A DNA stretch of 64,000 nt from Leptodesmis sichuanensis A121 (GCF_021379005.1 NZ_CP075171.1:3410001-3474000); one strand, 5' to 3'. Positions 43,527 to 53,544 are shown, counted from the first letter of the stretch. Numbers and translations: made by a program. Notes: a model not told the origin generated them from the sequence alone.

Positions 43527-44129
43527 ATGCGTCTGGGTAAAGTCGTCAAATCGAATTCTCACTGCGACTACATTGTGCAGGTTGATGACGCGATGGACTT
43601 CGACAATCCACCGCAAGCGGATGATTATGGATTTGGGTCATTTGTGCGCTTGGAGAACAGCGATCGTCACTGGGCGGTTGGCCTGATTTACAATTCCCAA
43701 CTGTTCAATCCCATGTTTCTGAATATGGGGCCACGCCTGTCTAGTGAACCCGATCCTGTTTTCACCCCGGATCTGATCACCGAAACTCGTACCCTCTTGT
43801 GGACAATTCTAATCGGCAATCTGGAACAGAACGGGGGGAAACCCTATGGCATTCATGGCATCCCTAAAGTGGTCGTACCTGTTAATACTCCCGTCTACCG
43901 CATGACTGAAGACGAAATTCACCGCTTTCATCTGAACTCGCACCAGCGCCCCCAATTCTGTTACTACAGCCATCTTCTCAAGTGTGGCGGCACCTTTGCT
44001 GTGCAACTCACCCAACAGGTACTGACTGAATTAATTAATACCAATCTGTTCACCGGAGCCGATCAGCGTGCCCTGAAGGTGCTGTGTAAGGAATTGTCCT
44101 GGAAGAGTACGATGGGAGCGATGAGGTAG
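43527..44129 (+). CDS. Conserved protein with HAS-barrel-like N-terminus
   Basis: A 200-residue cytoplasmic protein opening MRLGKVVKSNSHCDYIVQVD and then GFGSFVRLE, which resembles the small beta-barrel (HAS) domain at the N-terminus of HerA-type ATPases and ATP synthase subunits. The rest (VGLIYNSQLFNPMFLNMGPR, TRTLLWTILIGNL) is unique. No ATPase motor follows it here. I recall similar proteins in many cyanobacteria. A ribosome site GAGGAG precedes the ATG. Confidence 0.7.
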   Translation: MRLGKVVKSNSHCDYIVQVDDAMDFDNPPQADDYGFGSFVRLENSDRHWAVGLIYNSQLFNPMFLNMGPRLSSEPDPVFTPDLITETRTLLWTILIGNLEQNGGKPYGIHGIPKVVVPVNTPVYRMTEDEIHRFHLNSHQRPQFCYYSHLLKCGGTFAVQLTQQVLTELINTNLFTGADQRALKVLCKELSWKSTMGAMR

Positions 44130-44135
44130 AGAAAA

Positions 44136-44170
44136 TTCTAAGTTTTAAGTTTTGAGTTCTAAGTTTTGGA
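44136..44170 (+). repeat. Heptamer array left of palindrome copy G
   Basis: TTCTAAG, TTTTAAG, TTTTGAG, TTCTAAG, TTTTGGA: five heptamers (35 bases). The array is complementary in sense to the array at 44262-44296. Confidence 0.85.
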
Positions 44171-44188
44171 ATGTTCGTTGCTTATGCA

Positions 44189-44261
44189 TAAACCAAGGCC
44201 AGCTAGAGAACGGTCGTTTTCCGATCAGAGAAACTCCGGTTCTGGACTTGGACAAGGTTTA
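44189..44261 (+). repeat. 73-bp palindromic element, copy G
   Basis: Full length, TAAACCAAGGCCAGCTAG to GGACAAGGTTTA, between convergent genes and flanked on both sides by five-unit heptamer arrays in inverted orientation. Confidence 0.9.
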
Positions 44262-44296
44262 ACTCAACACTTAAAACTTAACACTTAAAACTTTTC
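44262..44296 (-). repeat. Heptamer array right of palindrome copy G
   Basis: ACTCAAC, ACTTAAA, ACTTAAC, ACTTAAA, ACTTTTC: five heptamers starting at the first base after copy G. The GT39 gene stop lies at its far end. Confidence 0.85.
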
Positions 44297-45992
44297 AAAA
44301 GCCTTTGACATCCTGAGTCTTCATGGGGCGGGGATAGGGTTTTAGTAGGTTTTGACAGTAGTAGATCTGGATGACTTCAACGATCGCCCCGCCGCGCTGG
44401 ATGGGGATTTCTGCGATTTTTTGGATGGTTTCAAAGTAGGTTTGATATGGGGTGATGTCGGCAAGTCGGGTGGAGGTGAGATATAGCCCGTTTTTGCCCA
44501 CCCATTGTTCAGCCGTAGACCAGTAGGCAAAGCCGCGCAAGTCTTCCGTGAAGCTGGTGAGCGGGGGCGGATTTAAGGGAGCCAGAGCCATACTCACCTG
44601 TCCGGCTAAAAAGATTTCACTGGTAAAGACAAAATCAGCCTGTTTTAGTGCCTTCATCAGAACTGAGGAATCGATAAATCCTTGACGAATCTGGTGAATG
44701 TCCAGTAGTTGCACAGAGGCATCAGATTGGGCAGGCAGGAAGCCGCCAAACCAGGCAAAACGGCTGGGCTTCTGCAACGTTCCCAACGAGAGGTGGAGCA
44801 ATGCCACCAGTAACAGAGTGACGATCGCCAGTCCTGATCCCCAGAGCCAGCGTCGTACTCCTTTTGGCGATCGCTGTTGCCACACGACTGCTCGATCGCC
44901 CAATAACAAGGTAGCTCCCCAAAATCCCGGCATCGGCCAGGTTGGTAAGATGGCCCGATAACCTCCCATCAGGGTGAAAATCAGCATCAGGGGCAGAGAA
45001 AGCCAGAGAACATAGGTGATTTTGGATTTTGAAGTTTGGATGTTGGATGGGGAAAAGTCTTTTGTCCGTGGTCCGTTGCCCTCTGCCCGTGACCCATGAC
45101 TCAGAAACCAGGACGCATTGCGCTTCTCCACGCTCCCACTTCCTACCTCCCAAACTGCCTTTCCACTCACCCACCACAAGGGAAAGCCAAAGGTCGGAAA
45201 TAGATAGGCAATTCCCAGGAGAAAGACTCCCAGGAGTTCCAGCAGGCTGTAGCCCCGATCGGGGATGGCACGACCGGATTGGTAACGAAAGGAAATCCAA
45301 TCATGCTGACTGTTCCAGATCAGAACGGGGGCGATCGCCAGCAGAAATAATGCCACTGCTCCTAGCATCCAGGGCGAAACCAGTGCTCTGCGATGAGCGG
45401 AACTGGTGAGGCAAAAGCCGACCAGACCAAATCCCAGGGCCAAGCCGTGATACTTACTCAGGCAGGCCAGTCCCACCAGCAGACCGATGATGGTAAGACG
45501 ATAGGTGGGCTGGTAATCCGAATCTGGAAAGAATTCTGTGGCGGCAACGTAAAGCGTCGCTGACCAGAAGAACATCAGGGGACTGTCCGGTAGGGTTAAT
45601 ACACCGAAGCCGATCGCGAAAATGGGGATGAGAGAAGCGATCGCCAGCGTCAATTGGGCAGCCTGCTTTGAAAATAATCGAGCACTGGTCAGGTATAAGA
45701 ACAGCAACGCTCCGGTATATAGCAGCAGAGTTCCGAGGCGAATGGTGAAGGGGGAGACAGTTCCCGTGAGCCAGGGGCCAAAACCCGTCGATAGAGCCAC
45801 CATCAGGGGATGATCAAAGTAGCTCCAGTCCAAATGCTGGGTATAGAGGTAGTAGTACGCTTCATCAAACCCCACAGGCAACCAGACCGCAATCAGACTG
45901 CGAAGTAGTAAACCCCCAGCCAGCCATGCAATGACGCTGCTTAACTCTCGCGACGACCACCTATTTTTCCCTGTATAATGCCCGTCTACCAC
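44295..45992 (-). CDS. Glycosyltransferase family 39 membrane protein
   Basis: A 565-residue polytopic membrane protein. Its N-terminal loop GFDEAYYYLYTQHLDWSYFD followed by HPLMVALSTGF carries the catalytic-type acidic residue and HPP-like motif of lipid-linked sugar transferases (GT39/ArnT type). About ten transmembrane segments follow. The start is a GTG. A stretch of about 40 residues (EKRNASWFLSHGSRAEGNGP to SNIQTSKSKI) is inserted in frame by heptamer arrays at 45018-45100, within a loop. Donor probably a polyprenyl-phosphate sugar. Confidence 0.85.
   Translation of the reverse strand: MVDGHYTGKNRWSSRELSSVIAWLAGGLLLRSLIAVWLPVGFDEAYYYLYTQHLDWSYFDHPLMVALSTGFGPWLTGTVSPFTIRLGTLLLYTGALLFLYLTSARLFSKQAAQLTLAIASLIPIFAIGFGVLTLPDSPLMFFWSATLYVAATEFFPDSDYQPTYRLTIIGLLVGLACLSKYHGLALGFGLVGFCLTSSAHRRALVSPWMLGAVALFLLAIAPVLIWNSQHDWISFRYQSGRAIPDRGYSLLELLGVFLLGIAYLFPTFGFPLWWVSGKAVWEVGSGSVEKRNASWFLSHGSRAEGNGPRTKDFSPSNIQTSKSKITYVLWLSLPLMLIFTLMGGYRAILPTWPMPGFWGATLLLGDRAVVWQQRSPKGVRRWLWGSGLAIVTLLLVALLHLSLGTLQKPSRFAWFGGFLPAQSDASVQLLDIHQIRQGFIDSSVLMKALKQADFVFTSEIFLAGQVSMALAPLNPPPLTSFTEDLRGFAYWSTAEQWVGKNGLYLTSTRLADITPYQTYFETIQKIAEIPIQRGGAIVEVIQIYYCQNLLKPYPRPMKTQDVKGF
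45018..45100. repeat. Two in-frame heptamer arrays in the GT39 gene
   Basis: GATTTTG, GATTTTG, AAGTTTG, GATGTTG, GATGGGG (45018-45052), then GTCCGTG, GTCCGTT, GCCCTCT, GCCCGTG, ACCCATG (45064-45098), all inside the coding sequence. Confidence 0.85.
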
Positions 45993-46107
45993 GCTTGCCT
46001 CTGCCAGAATCCGCTATTTAACGCTATCAGGTTTTGGATGGGCGGCTGTGATTGTTATGTGTCCTTAGTCATTGGTCATTCGTGATTACTTGTCACTGGG
46101 TAGCTGT

Positions 46108-46794
46108 ATGGGATTGAGATTGCAGCAGATTGTTCCCTGGGGGCGATCGCTGGCGGAATATATTCAGATGTTCGACCTGACAGAGACTGATCTCAAGGGC
46201 CGGATTTTAGACTGTGGGGGTGGGCCTGCCAGTTTCAATGCCGAGCTAACCCGGCAGGGGGCTGCCATCATTTCTTGCGACCCCGTGTATCAATTCTCTG
46301 CCGCCGAAATTGCTCAGCGCATTACTGAAACCTGTCCCCTGATTCTGAAAGGAGTACAGGAAAATCTGGATCACTATGTCTGGCAAGGGATTGCTTCCCC
46401 TGAACATTTAGTAGCAGTGCGAATGGCAGCGATGCAACAGTTCCTGGTGGATTTTCCACAAGGACTTCAGGCAGGACGCTATCGAGTGGCAGCCTTGCCT
46501 GATTTGCCATTTCACAAGCATCAGTTTGACCTGGCTCTCTGCTCTCATTTATTGTTTACCTACTCCGATCACCTATCCTGGGAGTTCCATCAGGCTGCGA
46601 TCGCGGAAATGCTGCGGGTGGCTCAGGAAGTGCGGGTATTTCCCTTGCTTAAAATTTCTGGCGAACGGTCTCCTTTTGTTGAGCCAATGTGTGAACAACT
46701 GACTCAGCAGGGATATCAGGTACAGATCAAGCCTGTGGATTATGAATTTCAACGAGGAGGAAATCAGCTTCTGCAAGTGTGTTCAAATGGTTAA
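46108..46794 (+). CDS. SAM-dependent methyltransferase
   Basis: 228 residues from the ATG at 46108. The class I methyltransferase glycine motif GRILDCGGGPASFNAEL is followed by IISCDPVYQFSA, and the later FDLALCSHLLFTYSDHLSWE segment fits motif IV. Substrate unknown. The reading from 46072 adds 12 residues without a ribosome site. A heptamer array separates it from ilvE. Confidence 0.82.
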   Translation: MGLRLQQIVPWGRSLAEYIQMFDLTETDLKGRILDCGGGPASFNAELTRQGAAIISCDPVYQFSAAEIAQRITETCPLILKGVQENLDHYVWQGIASPEHLVAVRMAAMQQFLVDFPQGLQAGRYRVAALPDLPFHKHQFDLALCSHLLFTYSDHLSWEFHQAAIAEMLRVAQEVRVFPLLKISGERSPFVEPMCEQLTQQGYQVQIKPVDYEFQRGGNQLLQVCSNG

Positions 46795-46892
46795 GGAGCA
46801 TTTAAACACTCACCGTCATGACAGAGACGTTATGTTCAATGCGCTTGGTGCATTATGCTGGCGCTAACAGCAACAGGCGTAATCCCCAAACT

Positions 46893-46955
46893 CCAATCCC
46901 TAATTTCTAATCCCTAATCCCTGATCTCCAATCCCCAATCCCTGATCCCCAATCC
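46893..46955. repeat. Nine-unit heptamer array before ilvE
   Basis: CCAATCC, CTAATTT, CTAATCC, CTAATCC, CTGATCT, CCAATCC, CCAATCC, CTGATCC, CCAATCC. It is intergenic, between the methyltransferase gene and ilvE. Confidence 0.9.
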
Positions 46956-46986
46956 CCAAGCTTAGAGTTGAATTCTTTTGCCAATC

Positions 46987-47901
46987 ATGGAAAACTTTCT
47001 GCCCATCGCTTACCTGCAAAACCGGTTTTTGCCCTTTGAAGCGGCCAACGTTTCGATCGCCACTCACGCCCTGCATTATGGAACCGGAGCATTTGGCGGA
47101 ATGCGCGGCATCCCCGACCCCCAAAATCCCAACCAGATCCTGTTGTTTCGGCTCGATCGCCATTGCCAGCGACTGAGTGCCAGTGCCAAACTGCTGCAAT
47201 ACGACTTGCCCGCCAGCAAAATTCAGGAAACAATTATTGATTTTGTCCAAAAAAATAAACCCAGTACGTCGTTTTATATCCGTCCGTTTGTCTATAACTC
47301 TGGCCTGGGAGTGTCGCCTCGCCTGCACAATATTGAAAAAGATTTTCTGATTTATGGGTTAGAAATGGCCGACTACCTGCCACCCGGAGGGGTGTCCTGT
47401 CGGATTAGCTCCTGGTATCGGCAGGAAGATCGCAGTCTGCCTTTACGCGGCAAAATCAGTGCCGCTTACATCACCTCTTCCCTGGCGAAGACTGAAGCGG
47501 TAGAGTCAGGATTTGATGAATCAATTCTGATGAATACGCAGGGTAAGGTCAGTGAAGCCTCCGGAATGAATATTTTTATAGTGCGCAATAATACTCTGAT
47601 TACTCCCGGTTTTGAACAGGATATTTTGGAAGGGATTACTCGTGATAGCGTACTGGCGATCGCCCGTAATTTAGGAATTACCATTCAGGAACGACCAGTC
47701 GATCGCTCCGAACTGCTGATTGCCGATGAAGTCTTCCTCTGTGGTACAGCCGCTAAAATCGCCCCCGTGAAACGAATTGAGAACTACGAATTGCCGACCC
47801 ACCGACCCATCACCACCACCCTCCGAGAAAAACTGATTGCGATTACCGAAAACCGGGACGAGCAGTATCAAGACTGGATCTTCAAGGTGCCGATTCACTA
47901 A
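46987..47901 (+). CDS. ilvE: Branched-chain amino acid aminotransferase
   Basis: A 304-residue class IV PLP aminotransferase that performs the last step of Val, Leu and Ile synthesis. It opens ENFLPIAYLQNRFLPFEAAN; HALHYGTGAFGGMRGI, RLDRHCQRLSASAKLLQYD, the PLP lysine near 156 (LPLRGKISAAYITSSLAK), ILMNTQGKVSEASGMNIFIV and PGFEQDILEGITRDSVLAIA are all family landmarks. The ATG at 46987 is used. It is transcribed in the same direction as cysH, which begins about 115 bases later. Confidence 0.92.
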   Translation: MENFLPIAYLQNRFLPFEAANVSIATHALHYGTGAFGGMRGIPDPQNPNQILLFRLDRHCQRLSASAKLLQYDLPASKIQETIIDFVQKNKPSTSFYIRPFVYNSGLGVSPRLHNIEKDFLIYGLEMADYLPPGGVSCRISSWYRQEDRSLPLRGKISAAYITSSLAKTEAVESGFDESILMNTQGKVSEASGMNIFIVRNNTLITPGFEQDILEGITRDSVLAIARNLGITIQERPVDRSELLIADEVFLCGTAAKIAPVKRIENYELPTHRPITTTLREKLIAITENRDEQYQDWIFKVPIH

Positions 47902-48016
47902 AGAAGCTCCCAATTGATAAAGGCTGGTTGAAGGTGCAATAGGACTTGCTCCGTTGGGTTGCTTCCACTTGATAGAATGTTGCGATGCAACAAAAAGATC
48001 CATCTTTAGGGAGAAC

Positions 48017-48772
48017 ATGATGGTGCAGTTAACTGGGCAACCCACCGCTGGTCTGGACATTCCAGCACTGGAGACAGAACTTGCTGATCAAAGTCCACAG
48101 AAAATTCTGGAACGGGCACTGGACCTGTTTGATAACATTGCGATTTCGTTCAGTGGCGCAGAAGACGTGGTGTTAATCGACATGGCTCACCGCCTCAACA
48201 AACCCTTTAAGGTCTTCAGCCTGGATACGGGGCGGCTACATCCTGAAACTTACCAGTTCATCGATCGCGTGAGAAAGCACTACGGCATTACGATCGACGT
48301 GATGTATCCCGATGCGGCTCAAGTAGAAGCACTGGTAAGGGAAAAAGGACTGTTCAGCTTCTACGAAGATGGCCACAAAGAATGCTGCGATATTCGGAAG
48401 GTCGCTCCCCTACGCCGCAAACTGGCTACTCTAGATGCCTGGGTGACAGGTCAGCGGCAGGATCAGAATCCATCTACTCGTGCAGGTGTTCCTGTAGTGC
48501 AACTGGATGGGGCATTTTCCAGTGGCGATCGCGCTTTAATCAAGTTCAATCCTCTGTCCCGCTGGACTTCTGCTGATGTCTGGTTGTACATCCGCGCCTT
48601 TGAAGTTCCCTATAACCCCCTGCATGAGCGCGGCTTCATCAGCATTGGCTGTGAACCCTGCACTCGTCCTGTGTTACCGAACCAACATGAACGCGAAGGC
48701 CGCTGGTGGTGGGAAGATGCAGGCAAGAAGGAATGTGGCTTGCATAGCATTAACCAGGAAAAACAAGGGTAG
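48017..48772 (+). CDS. cysH: Phosphoadenylyl/adenylyl-sulfate reductase CysH
   Basis: 251 residues from the ATG at 48017 (ATG 48020 equally possible; GGGAG lies just before). It reduces activated sulfate to sulfite. The PP-loop motif is [29 protein letters not shown] binds substrate; and the C-terminal ECGLH holds the active cysteine. The extra pairs ECCDIRKV and GCEPCTRP (CC...CxxC) normally ligate a [4Fe-4S] cluster and are usual in APS-type enzymes, so adenylyl-sulfate may be the true substrate. It depends on thioredoxin. Confidence 0.92.
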   Translation: MMVQLTGQPTAGLDIPALETELADQSPQKILERALDLFDNIAISFSGAEDVVLIDMAHRLNKPFKVFSLDTGRLHPETYQFIDRVRKHYGITIDVMYPDAAQVEALVREKGLFSFYEDGHKECCDIRKVAPLRRKLATLDAWVTGQRQDQNPSTRAGVPVVQLDGAFSSGDRALIKFNPLSRWTSADVWLYIRAFEVPYNPLHERGFISIGCEPCTRPVLPNQHEREGRWWWEDAGKKECGLHSINQEKQG

Positions 48773-48790
48773 GAACGGAATAACAAGATA

Positions 48791-48827
48791 GGGAGGATGA
48801 GGGAGGTAAGGAGGGTGGGGGAGAACG
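48791..48827. repeat. Nine-base G-rich tandem repeat
   Basis: Units such as GGAGGATGA, GGGAGGTAA, GGAGGGTGG lie just after cysH. It is the complementary type of the CT-rich array at 14677. Confidence 0.6.
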
Positions 48828-48966
48828 GAAAGGGCAAGGAAAATGAGGCAGGACGATATGACTACCCACCAGGGTAATTTCGTTCCAGTCAATATGCAAT
48901 CCTGCCGGTCTACAACAACGATCGGGGGGGATGCAAATCACCCGTGTTGGCCCCTAAACTGCTGCT

Positions 48967-49605
48967 CTAGTACAATCCTCGAACTGGAGCAGGAGTCGTG
49001 GGGGTGGGCGTTTGCATCTGAGGAGTGGTGGGAGCCGGGATCGGTTGAACGGGAGTTTCTGGTTGCAAGCTGGGGTAGGGAGCCTGTAGAGGATAAGAGA
49101 TGAAGGTGGGATCCACTTCACGGGGGAAGTAAAGTTCGTCGTTGCAGCTATTGAGGGCCGTAGCAGGTGTAAGTCCAGAACTGCCCTGGCTGAGTCCCAC
49201 CACACAACGGGCATAGCGAACTGGCAGCAGACTCCGACGGCAACTGTCCAAAATATCAGCCGCTGTCCCAGCTTTCAATGAATTGCGAATACTGACAACA
49301 CAGGCTGCCATGTCATCGGGTCGGCGCACCTGACGACAGGCATTCAGAGCGTCTCCAGGTGGATAAGCACTGTCCCGGCTGATGTCTACCACACAACTTT
49401 CCAAGTATTGGGGATTCAAGGCCCTACCACAGGCTGAAACCGCTTCTTCGGCGGAAATGTTGGCTCTCTGTAAGCCTGCGACACAGCGCCGAAAGTCACC
49501 CTGCGAGTCCTTAGCCGCCTGGGACGGAAGGGGCAGGGCTGCTACGATCAAGCTGGACAGGGCAGCAATTCCAACGGCATAGCGGGTAGAGGATGTTTTT
49601 AACAT
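48967..49605 (-). CDS. Exported cysteine-repeat protein
   Basis: 212 residues from the ATG at 49605 with a signal peptide ending LPLPSQAA. Residues 40-150 contain four units of the form C-V-x-(V/G)-(I/L) ... A-L-x-x-C-R spaced about 28 residues apart (RRCVAGLQRANISAEEAVSA, then ESCVVDISRDSAYPPGDALN, MAACVVSIRNSLKAGTAADI, ARCVVGLSQGSSGLTPATAL). Eight or more regularly placed cysteines suggest disulfide-linked helical hairpins. The C-terminus is a proline/threonine-rich tail. Probably periplasmic; function unknown. Confidence 0.75.
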   Translation of the reverse strand: MLKTSSTRYAVGIAALSSLIVAALPLPSQAAKDSQGDFRRCVAGLQRANISAEEAVSACGRALNPQYLESCVVDISRDSAYPPGDALNACRQVRRPDDMAACVVSIRNSLKAGTAADILDSCRRSLLPVRYARCVVGLSQGSSGLTPATALNSCNDELYFPREVDPTFISYPLQAPYPSLQPETPVQPIPAPTTPQMQTPTPTTPAPVRGLY

Positions 49606-50016
49606 AAGAGTTCGGCTCACCAATCCAGATAGACTTAATGGCGTAAAGTTGTCTCCTTTGAGATTTTAACGGACATGGCTGAAAGCGCGATCGCTTTTTT
49701 AACAGAGACTGTAACCCGTAGGGAGTGAACCAACAAAATGAGCAAAAGCACGGTTCATGCTCGCACATTTTTTAATCATGAAATGCAGAAAAGCACTTCC
49801 TCGCGGCCTGTTCCCTGCTGTTTAGAAATAACCTGGCCTAAGAGGTGCAAAGCGGGATAATACAACGATCGGGGGATCTTTTTCTGTAAAGAAAACCTAA
49901 CTTTTGCTGCGCAGATGACATCAAAAAAACCTACCGTTACGCGAATTCATGACCGGTAATCATCTACAGTGATAAGGGTAAATAAATTCACTGATATGCC
50001 ATGAGGATATCCCGGT
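49606..50016. other. Gap between the cysteine-repeat gene and dxs
   Basis: About 410 bases without a supported gene. AAAGCG-CGAT-CGCTTT followed by more T (49682-49700) could be a terminator-like hairpin and contains a HIP1 octamer. The dxs promoter is expected in the right half but no clear box pair was identified. Confidence 0.4.
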
Positions 50017-51927
50017 ATGCATTTGAGTGAACTGACCCATCCTAATCAGTTACACGGTTTGTCCGTTCATCAACTCCAGCAAATTGCTCGGCAAATCCGC
50101 GAAAAACATTTGGAGACTGTTGCAGCCACTGGTGGACACCTTGGCCCTGGCTTAGGAGTAGTGGAATTAACTATCGCTCTGTATCAAACACTCGATCTCG
50201 ATCGTGACAAAGTTATCTGGGACGTTGGGCATCAGGCGTACCCCCACAAGTTGCTGACCGGGCGCTATTCTCAATTTCACACCCTGCGGCAGAAAGATGG
50301 AATTGCAGGTTACCTGAAGCGCTGTGAAAGCAAGTTTGACCATTTTGGCGCTGGCCACGCTTCCACCAGCATCTCGGCAGCCCTGGGAATGGCTCTAGCC
50401 CGTGATATGCAGGGTGAAAAGTTCAAAGTTGTAGCTGTCATCGGTGATGGTGCCTTAACCGGAGGTATGGCTCTGGAGGCCATTAATCATGCGGGTCACC
50501 TGCCTAAAACCAACCTGCTAGTCGTGCTGAATGATAACGAAATGTCGATTTCTCCCAATGTGGGAGCGATTCCTCGCTATCTCAACAAACTCCGCCTCAG
50601 CCCCCCGGTGCAGTTTCTGACCGACAATCTGGAAGAACAGTTCAAACACCTGCCGTTTGTGGGAGATTCCCTGGCTCCGGAGTTGGGGCGTGTGAAAGAG
50701 GGGATGAAACGCTTAGCCGTTCCCAAGGTGGGGGCTGTCTTTGAAGAACTGGGATTTACCTACATAGGGCCGATCGATGGTCACAATCTGGAGGAATTGA
50801 TCAGCACCTTCCAGCAGGCTCATCAACATCCCGGCCCGGTGCTGGTGCATGTGGCCACCGTAAAGGGCAAAGGTTACGAAATTGCCGAACAGGATCAGGT
50901 GGGATACCACGCCCAGAATCCGTTTAACCTGGCCACTGGCAAAGCGATTCCATCCAGCAAGCCCAAACCGCCCAGCTATTCCAAAGTGTTTGGCGAAACC
51001 CTCACCAAGATTGCCGAAAATAATCCCCGGGTCGTCGGCATTACAGCAGCAATGGCCACGGGTACAGGATTGGATATTCTCCAAAAGCGAGTTCCCAAGC
51101 AGTACATTGATGTCGGAATTGCGGAACAACACGCAGTGACGCTGGCGGCAGGTTTAGCCTGTGAAGGAATGCGTCCGGTAGCCACCATTTACTCCACCTT
51201 CCTGCAACGCGCCTTTGACCAGATCATTCACGACGTTTGTATCCAGAAACTCCCGGTGTTCTTCTGTATGGATCGGGCCGGGATCGTAGGGGCCGATGGG
51301 CCAACTCATCAGGGAATGTATGACATTGCTTATCTGCGCTGTATTCCCAATATGGTGTTGATGGCTCCCAAGGATGAGGCCGAACTGCAGCGCATGGTGG
51401 CCACTGGCATTCAGTACACCGATGGCCCGATCGCCCTCCGTTATCCCAGAGGCAATGGCTACGGTGTGCCGTTGATGGAAGAAGGCTGGGAACCACTGCC
51501 GATCGGCAAGGGAGAACTCTTACGCCACGGGGATGATATTCTGCTGGTGGCCTATGGGTCGATGGTCTACCCCTCGATGCAGGTAGCCGAGATTCTGCAC
51601 GAACATGGGATTGAAGCGACCGTGATTAATGCCCGGTTCGCTAAACCCCTGGATACCGACCTGATCCTGCCCCTGGCGGCAAAAATCGGTCGGGTGGTGA
51701 CTTTTGAGGAAGGTTGCTTACCGGGAGGATTTGGGTCTGCGGTGGCAGAAGCCCTGCTGGATGCAGATATCACGGTGCCAGTAACCCGGATTGGCATCCC
51801 CGATCAGTTAGTGGATCATGCCAGTCCGGATGAGTCCAAGGCAGATCTAGGATTGCTGCCTGACCAGATGGTCGATCGCATTTTGCAGAAGTATTTCAGC
51901 AAACAAGTCACTGCAGCGATCGCTTAA
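50017..51927 (+). CDS. dxs: 1-deoxy-D-xylulose-5-phosphate synthase DXS
   Basis: 636 residues; a thiamin-diphosphate enzyme and the entry step of the MEP isoprenoid pathway (carotenoids, quinones, chlorophyll phytol). Motifs: [51 protein letters not shown] (GDG...N), [34 protein letters not shown] and [22 protein letters not shown] lies nine bases before the ATG. It converges on kaiC and ends in a terminator. Confidence 0.97.
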   Translation: MHLSELTHPNQLHGLSVHQLQQIARQIREKHLETVAATGGHLGPGLGVVELTIALYQTLDLDRDKVIWDVGHQAYPHKLLTGRYSQFHTLRQKDGIAGYLKRCESKFDHFGAGHASTSISAALGMALARDMQGEKFKVVAVIGDGALTGGMALEAINHAGHLPKTNLLVVLNDNEMSISPNVGAIPRYLNKLRLSPPVQFLTDNLEEQFKHLPFVGDSLAPELGRVKEGMKRLAVPKVGAVFEELGFTYIGPIDGHNLEELISTFQQAHQHPGPVLVHVATVKGKGYEIAEQDQVGYHAQNPFNLATGKAIPSSKPKPPSYSKVFGETLTKIAENNPRVVGITAAMATGTGLDILQKRVPKQYIDVGIAEQHAVTLAAGLACEGMRPVATIYSTFLQRAFDQIIHDVCIQKLPVFFCMDRAGIVGADGPTHQGMYDIAYLRCIPNMVLMAPKDEAELQRMVATGIQYTDGPIALRYPRGNGYGVPLMEEGWEPLPIGKGELLRHGDDILLVAYGSMVYPSMQVAEILHEHGIEATVINARFAKPLDTDLILPLAAKIGRVVTFEEGCLPGGFGSAVAEALLDADITVPVTRIGIPDQLVDHASPDESKADLGLLPDQMVDRILQKYFSKQVTAAIA

Positions 51928-51951
51928 TTCCTTAGAAAGGCAAAAGGCAGC

Positions 51952-51991
51952 GGGCAGAAGGATTGGATTCCACCATCCTCTGCCCATTTTT
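51952..51991 (+). terminator. Intrinsic terminator after dxs
   Basis: GGGCAGAAGGAT (51952-51963) pairs with ATCCTCTGCCC (51975-51985) with one bulge, followed by ATTTTT. It sits between the convergent dxs and kaiC genes. Confidence 0.8.
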
Positions 51992-51993
51992 CG

Positions 51994-53544
51994 CTATTCC
52001 TTATCTCGTTGCACAGCCCGAACAATGCGGGACAGTTCCGATTTCTCATCCACAGAAATCCGGGTGGGAGAACCACTGATAATTCGTTCAAAGTTGCGGA
52101 AGGAGTCCCTGATTTCGGGGCCATGATCGCTAATCGTGTACTCCCGGATGCCCTTGTCGTGCCAGGAACCTCGCATCTTAAACACATTAATGGCACGAGA
52201 CATTTCACCGCGAATTTCCACATACTGCAACATCAAAATCGTGTCGGTAATGGTGGAAATGTGAGAGTCCGTAATGGAGTGGGATCCCATGAATTGATCG
52301 GTGGTGTTGGTGAAGAAACCTGTAATTTCTTCTTGCTTGGCAAACCCCGTCACCCCAATGACAAACTGGCGAAAAGCATTGTTACTGACTCCTCGGGCCA
52401 GAGCCGAGAGAGAATCGATCGCAATCCGGGACGGTTTAAACTCTGAAATCTCCTGCTTAATGATTTGCAGGTGGTCTTCCAACCCTGCCGACTCCGGGTA
52501 CGCACACAGAATTTTCAGTAGCCCCTTTTGTTCCAGATCTTCAAAATCAATGCCCCAGGAGTAGGCATTCCGAGAAAGCTGGGCACGGGATTCTTCATAG
52601 GCAAACAGCATCGCCCGTTCGTTCCGGTTGCAGCCTTCCTGCAGAAACTTGCTGACCAGTAAGGTTTTGCCTGTTCCCGTGGCCCCGGTCGCCAGGATGA
52701 TGGAGTCTTTGAAAAAGCCACCGCCACACATTTCGTCCAGGGTTTTAACTCCAGAAGAGACCCGCACATTGGACGATCGCTGGGTCAGTCTCATGGCCCC
52801 TAACGGGAAGATGTTGATGCCTTGATTGGTGATCGTAAAGGGATATTCCCCTTTCATGTGTGTCGTTCCGCGTAACTTGAGAATTTCAATGGTACGACGA
52901 CGGCGTTCTCCTTCCAGCACATTACGGACGATCGCCACATTATCCGAGACAAACTCTTCCACTCCGAAGCGAGCGACTGGGCCATATTCCTCTACCCGCT
53001 CCGTAGTCATGATGGTGGTGGCTCCGACCTGCTTCAGGCGGGCAACCAGGCGAAAAATTTCGCGCCTCACCACAGAAGCGGCATCGTACTGTTGAAATAC
53101 GGCAGTCACTGAGTCGATCGACACTCGTTTGGCCTTGTACTTACGGATGGCGTACTGGATACGTTCAATCAACGCAGAAAGGTCGAAGCTTCCCACAATA
53201 TCCTGACCTTCGGGATCGGGCGAGGCATCCAGGATAAACAGTTTTCCTTCATCTACGAATTTCTGTAAATCCCAACCAAAACTAAAAGCGTTTTTGATGA
53301 TATCTGCTGGAGATTCTTCAAAAGTAACAAATACACCAGGTTCATCAAAATAAGTAATTCCGTTATAGAGAAATTGAATAGCCAGCAGGGTTTTTCCTGT
53401 ACCCGAAGTACCACTCACTAGAGTTGTTCTGCCAACAGGTAATCCACCATGACTGATATCGTCAAACCCCTCAATCATGGTACGAATTTTGTGGACTCCG
53501 GCTGTATTCATTCCTCCAACTGCGCTTGGGTTAAGTTGATTCAT
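51994..53544 (-). CDS. kaiC: Circadian clock ATPase/kinase KaiC
   Basis: 516 residues, a double RecA-type ATPase forming the hexameric core of the circadian oscillator. CI Walker A GTSGTGKT (45-52) and CII Walker A GATGTGKT (287-294) are intact, as are the CI and CII catalytic glutamate pairs (FEESPA; YEESRA, about 317-318). The phosphorylation site ITDSHISTITDTI places Ser430 and Thr431 (Ser431/Thr432 of S. elongatus) with Thr425 before them. The C-terminal ISGSPTRISVDEKSELSRIV is conserved. The clock output is the phosphorylation rhythm. Confidence 0.98.
   Translation of the reverse strand: MNQLNPSAVGGMNTAGVHKIRTMIEGFDDISHGGLPVGRTTLVSGTSGTGKTLLAIQFLYNGITYFDEPGVFVTFEESPADIIKNAFSFGWDLQKFVDEGKLFILDASPDPEGQDIVGSFDLSALIERIQYAIRKYKAKRVSIDSVTAVFQQYDAASVVRREIFRLVARLKQVGATTIMTTERVEEYGPVARFGVEEFVSDNVAIVRNVLEGERRRRTIEILKLRGTTHMKGEYPFTITNQGINIFPLGAMRLTQRSSNVRVSSGVKTLDEMCGGGFFKDSIILATGATGTGKTLLVSKFLQEGCNRNERAMLFAYEESRAQLSRNAYSWGIDFEDLEQKGLLKILCAYPESAGLEDHLQIIKQEISEFKPSRIAIDSLSALARGVSNNAFRQFVIGVTGFAKQEEITGFFTNTTDQFMGSHSITDSHISTITDTILMLQYVEIRGEMSRAINVFKMRGSWHDKGIREYTISDHGPEIRDSFRNFERIISGSPTRISVDEKSELSRIVRAVQRDKE

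Noticed and set aside
46893-46955. CRISPR-like array
   Set aside because: Units are seven bases with no unique spacers; this is a heptamer tandem repeat.
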